Source: Chloroflexota bacterium (GTDB lineage: Bacteria > Chloroflexota > Dehalococcoidia > JACQGW01). From it: a stretch of DNA of 8,271 bases. Position numbers and translations under genes: made by a program. The DNA lies in the NCBI GenBank assembly GCA_016199325.1, contig JACQGW010000247.1, positions 1 through 8,271 on the forward strand, read 5' to 3'. The notes beneath the pieces were generated by a model. The model saw only the letters and a program-made list of their open reading frames with translations, was not told where the DNA came from and did not search any database. This document shows, in pieces, positions 4,862-8,271 of the stretch (position 1 is the stretch's first letter; each line of letters begins with the position of its first letter).

Positions 4862-5710
4862 TCAGCCTTGACCGTCGGCAAGGCCGCTCACTGCGGGATC
4901 TGGTCGCAGGACCCGCCGCCGCGATAGCCGCACGGCAGATTCTGCGCCCACGACCTCAAAGTACTCCCAGCCGGCCTGGGCCTGCAAGCGCGCCGGCAGA
5001 ATGGGCGATGGCTCGCGCGATTGGCTGCTGCGGGCGCGGATGGCGGCCCACTGCCGGTCCAGGTAGGGCCGGACGTCGTTGGCGACGAGCCGGACGTGCG
5101 CCCCGGGGGGAACGAGAGCGAGACCCGTACGCGCCTCCACCTCATTGGCGACTTCGGCGGGGACCGACCAGAGCGCCAGCCGGCACGGCCTGGCCGCACT
5201 GTCGGCGAGCTTGTGGATGGCAAGGTGCCAGGCTCGGAGGACCGCCCGGGTCGTCGCCCGGTGGTCCGGGTGGCCGGTGATCCCGCCGGGCGCGAACGTC
5301 AGGACCGTGTCGGGCTGGAAGCGGCGGATCGCCGTGGCGACGCGGCGGGCCAGAGTCCGGCAGGCAATACGGTGGAGATAGCCGTCCGGATAGTCCAGAA
5401 CGTTGAGCATCCGCACCCCCAGGATGTCGGCGGCGGCGCGCAGCTCCTCTCGCCGCCGACGGCGGAACTCGTCGGCGGTGAGCCCCTCTTTGCCAGGCGC
5501 GCTGGCATCGCCGTGAGTAAGCGTCAGGATGGCGACGTCGACGCCCTCCTCGGCCAGGCGGGCCAGCGTGCCGCCGGGGCCGAACGTCTCGTCGCCCGGA
5601 TGCGCGAAAACCCCCAGGACGCGGAGCCAGCATCCGGTATCGAGTCGAGAAACCGCGTCCGGCGGCACCGGTCGTTCGTTGATCTGAGTGGGTAACGTGT
5701 GGCTCTCCAT
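4862..5710 (-). CDS. PIG-L/LmbE-family zinc deacetylase with altered active site
   Basis: A member of the N-acetylglucosaminyl deacetylase family (LmbE, MshB, BshB), zinc enzymes that remove acetyl groups from GlcNAc-type substrates. From ATG 5710 the protein has 282 residues. VFAHPGDETFGPGGTLARL (34-52) is the first metal motif and GGITGHPDHRA (142-152) carries the second His. The family motif is HPDDE; here the first Asp is Gly39 (codon GGC at 5594-5596). By comparison with M. tuberculosis MshB (His13, Asp15, Asp16, His147), the zinc ligands His37, Asp40 and His150 remain but the proposed catalytic base is lost. The frame stays open upstream to 5923, but that part is repeat-like. ATG 5710 has GGAG two bases away, which is close; ATG 5734 is an alternative. 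Substrate unknown. Confidence 0.82.
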   Translation of the reverse strand: MESHTLPTQINERPVPPDAVSRLDTGCWLRVLGVFAHPGDETFGPGGTLARLAEEGVDVAILTLTHGDASAPGKEGLTADEFRRRRREELRAAADILGVRMLNVLDYPDGYLHRIACRTLARRVATAIRRFQPDTVLTFAPGGITGHPDHRATTRAVLRAWHLAIHKLADSAARPCRLALWSVPAEVANEVEARTGLALVPPGAHVRLVANDVRPYLDRQWAAIRARSSQSREPSPILPARLQAQAGWEYFEVVGAESAVRLSRRRVLRPDPAVSGLADGQG

Positions 5711-5779
5711 TGCTCCGCCGCAGCGCGTGGGCATGTGTGGCCTGGGACCGCGGAACACGATAGGGCCCGAAGGTAAGAT

Positions 5780-5840
5780 CTCGGGTAAAACTCGGGTAAG
5801 CTCGGGTGAACTCCGGCAAGGAAGGGCAAAGGAATGGCAA
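5780..5840. repeat. Ten-bp phased direct repeats between deacetylase and sigma gene
   Basis: CTCGGGTAAAA (5780-5790), CTCGGGTAAG (5791-5800), CTCGGGTGAA (5801-5810) and CTCCGGCAAG (5811-5820) follow each other with a 10-11 bp period, and more divergent units (GAAGGGCAAA, GGAATGGCAA) extend to about 5840. The spacing is close to one DNA helical turn. The array is upstream of the deacetylase gene and about 40-100 bp upstream of the sigma promoter -35 box. It could be an operator array or another dispersed repeat family. Confidence 0.8.
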
Positions 5841-5880
5841 GAGAAGGCTGCGTTGAACGCGAGCAACAGCCGGGATTTGC

Positions 5881-5910
5881 TTGCCAGTTTCCGCGTCGTT
5901 GTGCTATAAT
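5881..5910 (+). promoter_or_regulatory. Promoter of the sigma factor gene
   Basis: TTGCCA (5881-5886) and a perfect TATAAT (5905-5910) are 18 bp apart, and TG at 5902-5903 adds an extended -10 element. This is a strong primary-sigma promoter, so the sigma gene may transcribe itself. Transcription would begin near 5917, leaving a leader of about 270 nt before the start codon at 6187. Confidence 0.8.
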
Positions 5911-5916
5911 ACGAAG

Positions 5917-6186
5917 GTTGCACGGCGATTTCCCAGCAGCCCGACAGCGTTTGATCCGCGGGATGGAGTACGGCGAGACCATGCGCGGTACGGATCTTGC
6001 GGCGCTGGGTGGGAGGCGCGGGCGCACAGAAGAAACCAATCAGCGACCTGGTTGACCGCGTGCCTGGGAGCGGGAAGGCGCTGTTGATCAGCTCTCCTGG
6101 GATCGCCGGCCACTCGGCCGGCGCCCGTCGGAGAGCTTCTTCATCCCCGTCGAATCCCGTTCGGTCAGTGAGCTGGCGAGGTGACG
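5917..6186 (+). promoter_or_regulatory. Long structured leader of the sigma mRNA
   Basis: About 270 nt of untranslated leader separate the promoter from the sigma start. The clearest structure is a perfect 8-bp GC hairpin, CGCCGGCC (6104-6111) with GGCCGGCG (6116-6123) around the loop ACTC, without a T-run. I recognise no known riboswitch or T-box in it. Short open frames cross the region, but none has a convincing ribosome site or protein-like sequence. Including the upstream phased repeats, this explains the 476-bp gap (5711-6186) with no gene. Confidence 0.55.
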
Positions 6187-7386
6187 ATGGGCCGGGAGGC
6201 GCTCAAGCAGTCAATCTTGCAGGTGCTATCGCTCGGGACACAGAAGGGCCAGTTCACGCTGGAGCAACTGCTCCGGGTGGCCGCTGAACCGGGCGTCGAC
6301 ATCGAGGAGGTGAAAGACCTCTTGCGTGAGCTAGGTCTTGAACTAATGAAGGACGAAGAACTCGTAGAGGCGCAGACGATGTGGCAGGAGGTCGAGCCCG
6401 AGGCCGAGGTCCTGAACGAGGAGGCGAAGCACGCGGTTGAGACGACCAGCGCCGAGATCCGCGACCTCGACCTCTCCGGTGTCGAGGCGCCCGTCGCGCT
6501 CTATCTACGGGAGATCAATCGGGTGCCCCTGCTCACTGCCGAGGAGGAGGTCGTGCTGGCCAAGGCCATCGAGACCGGGCGGGCCGCCGCCAAGCGGCTC
6601 GACCGCGGCGAATGGCACCGGTCGGGCGAGCGCGGTCGGCTCCAGCAGCAGGTCCAGCACGGGGAAGAGGCTCGCCGCCGGTTGACCGAGGCCAACCTCC
6701 GGCTGGTCGTCAGCGTTGCCAAGAAGTACATGGGGCGCGGCCTGCCGTTCCTGGACCTGATCCAGGAGGGCAATATCGGCCTCCAGCGGGCGGTCGAGAA
6801 GTTCGACTACCACCGGGGCTTCAAGTTCAGCACCTATGCCCACTGGTGGATCCGCCAGGCCATTACGCGGGCGATCGCCGACCAGGCTCGAACCATCCGG
6901 ATTCCGGTACACATGATCGAGCAGATCGGCAATCTCTTCCGCGTCTCCCATCGGCTGGAGCAGCGGCTCGGGCGCGAGCCCACCGCCGAGGAGATGGCCC
7001 AGGAGATGAACACGTCGGCCGACAAGGTGCGCCAGATCATCCGCGCCGCCCGCCAGCCGATCTCGCTGGAGACGCCGGTTGGCGAGGAGGAGGAGAGCAC
7101 CCTGGCCGACTTCATCGCCGAGGAGGAGACGATCACGCCCTCGGAGGCAGTGGCCCGCCAGCTCCTCAAGGAGCACGTCGACGACGCGCTCGACCAGCTC
7201 AACTATCGGGAGCGGGTCGTGCTGCGCCGCCGCTTCGGCCTGGACGACGGCCGCAGCCGCACGCTCGAAGAGATCGGCGACGAGCTCGGCGTCAGCCGCG
7301 AGCGCGTCCGCCAGATCGAGGGCGAAGCCCTGGCAAAGCTCCGCCGCCCGGAGCTCCGCCAGCAGCTCAAGGAGTATCTCGAATAG
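6187..7386 (+). CDS. rpoD: RNA polymerase primary-type sigma-70 factor
   Basis: Sigma-70 family protein of 399 residues that directs RNA polymerase to -10/-35 promoters. A region 1.1-like N-terminus (about 1-65) is followed by region 1.2 ([19 protein letters not shown], 103-121), region 2 ([20 protein letters not shown] from 166, [19 protein letters not shown], then [20 protein letters not shown] from 217), region 3 and region 4 with the -35-binding helix-turn-helix ([19 protein letters not shown], 360-378). Primary sigma factors usually read YATWWIRQ; here it is YAHWWIRQ (His219). A charged linker of about 40 residues separates regions 1.2 and 2.1. ATG 6187 is preferred over GTG 6181 because the Shine-Dalgarno GAGG (6178-6181) overlaps that GTG and is five bases from the ATG. 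It is convergent with the Nudix gene. Whether it is the sole primary sigma or one of several paralogues cannot be told here. Confidence 0.95.
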   Translation: MGREALKQSILQVLSLGTQKGQFTLEQLLRVAAEPGVDIEEVKDLLRELGLELMKDEELVEAQTMWQEVEPEAEVLNEEAKHAVETTSAEIRDLDLSGVEAPVALYLREINRVPLLTAEEEVVLAKAIETGRAAAKRLDRGEWHRSGERGRLQQQVQHGEEARRRLTEANLRLVVSVAKKYMGRGLPFLDLIQEGNIGLQRAVEKFDYHRGFKFSTYAHWWIRQAITRAIADQARTIRIPVHMIEQIGNLFRVSHRLEQRLGREPTAEEMAQEMNTSADKVRQIIRAARQPISLETPVGEEEESTLADFIAEEETITPSEAVARQLLKEHVDDALDQLNYRERVVLRRRFGLDDGRSRTLEEIGDELGVSRERVRQIEGEALAKLRRPELRQQLKEYLE

Positions 7387-7419
7387 GGGCGAGGGCCGAC
7401 CTCGCGCCGACTTCGATCA

Positions 7420-7476
7420 GCCGAACCGGGGGCTCTGGGGTCCCCGGTTCGGCGCGTCAACGGAGGCCCCCGTTGA
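7420..7476. terminator. Twin hairpins between convergent genes
   Basis: GCCGAACCGGGG (7420-7431) and CCCCGGTTCGGC (7442-7453) form a perfect 12-bp stem with a 10-base loop. TCAACGG (7457-7463) and CCGTTGA (7470-7476) form a second 7-bp stem with a 6-base loop. They lie between the converging sigma and Nudix genes, where a two-way terminator is expected, but neither strand has a T-run. They may instead act as barriers to RNA decay or as Rho-independent-like terminators that do not need U-tracts. Confidence 0.65.
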
Positions 7477-7502
7477 TTCAGATCTCGTGCGAACGGCGCT
7501 CG

Positions 7503-7601
7503 GCTCTCCCTGCGAGCTGGGAGTATTCGTTGGCGGTCAATGTGACCCGACTACTGGCAGCCGGTTCTCCCCCTGAGCCGAGAGTATTCGCCCGCGGCCA
7601 A
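7503..7601. repeat. Imperfect direct duplication at the Nudix 3' end
   Basis: Bases 7503-7540 and 7564-7601 match at about 28 of 38 positions with a 61-bp offset; the core GAGTATTCG is identical. On the minus strand the two copies encode AGEYSRLRGR (the Nudix C-terminus) and ANEYSQLAGR in a different frame. This looks like a partial duplication of the end of the gene that has since diverged. Confidence 0.7.
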
Positions 7602-8192
7602 GCGCTCCATGAGCTGTTGCAGGATCCGGAACGTTGCCCCCCAGATGCGATGCTCGCCATAGCGGAGGAACTCCACCCAGCTCCTGCTGCCGTGGAGATC
7701 CCGCAGCTCCCCCTCGACGGCATCCGGCCGCAGCAGCACGCCGAGCGGCAGCTCGATGACCTCGGCGACCTCATCGGAGCGCGGCCGGAAGAACGGCCGC
7801 CTCGCCGTCCAGCCGACGAACGGCGCGACCTCGTAGTTGGTGACCCGAGTGTTCACCGACGGCAGCTCGCCAAGCACCTCGACGTCGGCCGATATGATGC
7901 CAAGCTCCTCGGCAGCCTCCCGCAGCGCCGTCTCCAGCAGCGAGAGGTCCTCCGCATCGCGAGCGCCGCCCGGCAGCGAGATCTCGCCCTTGTGCTCGGC
8001 GACGCTCTCCGTTCGTTTGGTCAGCACGAGATGCGGCTCGCCGTCGACCTCGTAGAAGATCAGCAGGACGGCGGCCTCGCGGATGGGGGGTCGGGGGCCA
8101 GGGGTCGGGAGTCGCGGCTTGGGCGTTAGAAGATGAGGAGATGGAGGCGGTTTCCTCTCGTTCGCTCCCCTCGCCCTTCGGGTCGCGCTCAT
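7551..8192 (-). CDS. Nudix hydrolase, CoA diphosphatase-like
   Basis: A 213-residue Nudix protein of the CoA pyrophosphatase (YeaB/NudL-like) subgroup, which splits CoA into 3',5'-ADP and phosphopantetheine. The signature is HLVLTKRTESVAEHKGEISL then PGGARDAEDLSLLETALREAAEELG: the subgroup element LTxRxxxxxxHxGxxxxPGG followed by the metal-binding REAAEELG of the Nudix box. Downstream, NYEVAPFVGW and SDEVAEVIELPL are also typical. ATG 8192 is chosen (AGGA three bases upstream); GTG 8225 would add 11 residues. The N-terminal 35 residues (PSPHLLTPKPRLPTPGPRPP) are Pro-rich and written over G-rich heptamer repeats, so the original start was probably lost or displaced; whether the protein still has a functional N-terminus is uncertain. 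Substrate is inferred from the subgroup. Confidence 0.85.
   Translation of the reverse strand: MSATRRARGANERKPPPSPHLLTPKPRLPTPGPRPPIREAAVLLIFYEVDGEPHLVLTKRTESVAEHKGEISLPGGARDAEDLSLLETALREAAEELGIISADVEVLGELPSVNTRVTNYEVAPFVGWTARRPFFRPRSDEVAEVIELPLGVLLRPDAVEGELRDLHGSRSWVEFLRYGEHRIWGATFRILQQLMERLAAGEYSRLRGRTGCQ
8089..8116 (+). repeat. GGTCGGG heptamers in the Nudix 5' coding region
   Basis: Four units with a 7-bp period: GGTCGGG (8089-8095), GGCCAGG (8096-8102), GGTCGGG (8103-8109) and AGTCGCG (8110-8116), with decayed units probably extending to about 8130. Read on the minus strand they give the Pro/Arg-rich peptide PRLPTPGPRPP. Confidence 0.85.
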
Positions 8193-8256
8193 CTGTCCTG
8201 CTCTGGCCTCTTCCCATTGCTCCACTCCTCGTCATCTACCTGCCCTCGTCCTCAAT

Positions 8257-8271
8257 CCCCGACCCCCGACC
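8257..8271. repeat. CCCCGAC heptamers at the right edge
   Basis: Two full CCCCGAC units (8257-8263 and 8264-8270) and the first base of a third run off the window. They are the reverse complement of GTCGGGG, so this array is inverted relative to the one at 8089-8116. It sits upstream of the Nudix start. Confidence 0.7.

Noticed and set aside
5711..5923. N-terminal extension of the deacetylase up to 5923
   Set aside because: The extension is translated from the ten-bp repeats and crosses the sigma promoter; it has no family similarity.
5906..5934. Minus-strand promoter using TATTAT for the deacetylase gene
   Set aside because: The reverse complement of the sigma -10 box gives TATTAT, but no -35 hexamer is present at a usable distance.
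5834..6287. Short plus-strand frames in the sigma leader as leader peptides
   Set aside because: No convincing ribosome sites or protein-like composition, and several overlap in different frames.
6612..8129. 505-codon plus-strand frame over the sigma and Nudix genes
   Set aside because: It overlaps two well-supported genes, and its product is the Arg/Pro/Gly-rich type typical of wrong-frame GC-rich DNA.

Overview
The window is a high-GC bacterial chromosome segment dominated by housekeeping and metabolic genes. The gene set, the GC-rich coding style, the RpoD-type sigma factor and the heavy load of short intergenic repeats suggest a Chloroflexota bacterium of the Thermomicrobia/Sphaerobacter type. 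That placement is inference from the look of the sequence and has not been tested by any search.

Layout from left to right: (1) the last codons of an upstream plus-strand gene (1-58), possibly leuB; (2) a heptamer repeat array that switches orientation and can fold into a 28-bp hairpin (41-171); (3) cimA, (R)-citramalate synthase (190-1833), whose C-terminus runs into a second heptamer array; (4) a gene graveyard (1834-2510) with a dispersed REP-like repeat, a GNAT acetyltransferase head (+) joined tail-to-tail to a decayed nucleotidyltransferase (-); (5) gltX, glutamyl-tRNA synthetase (2651-4123), preceded by another dispersed repeat; (6) tRNA-Gln(CUG) (4314-4384), with a near-consensus promoter whose spacer holds a 7-4-7 palindrome, and a terminator-like hairpin with a T-run; (7) an unrecognised 81-aa protein gene with its own TATAAT box (4610-4855); (8) convergent with it, a PIG-L/LmbE-type deacetylase on the minus strand (4862-5710) with an altered HPGDE metal motif; (9) a 476-bp intergenic region with ten-bp phased repeats, a strong promoter and a structured leader; (10) the primary-type sigma factor (6187-7386); (11) a two-hairpin intergenic region; (12) a convergent Nudix CoA-diphosphatase-like gene on the minus strand (7551-8192), whose N-terminus is written over repeat DNA.

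Functionally, cimA (and perhaps leuB upstream) belongs to branched-chain amino acid synthesis: citramalate synthase feeds threonine-independent isoleucine synthesis. gltX and tRNA-Gln are adjacent, which would fit the indirect Glu-tRNA(Gln) route if this GluRS is non-discriminating. The rest are independent single-gene units with their own signals.

I do not see a clear new multi-gene system such as a defence island, CRISPR array or secondary-metabolite cluster. The most distinctive theme is small repeats (heptamers of the form GTCAnnn or GTCGGGG, plus other dispersed families) colonising gene ends and entering reading frames at one partial gene 3' end, one complete C-terminus and one N-terminus.
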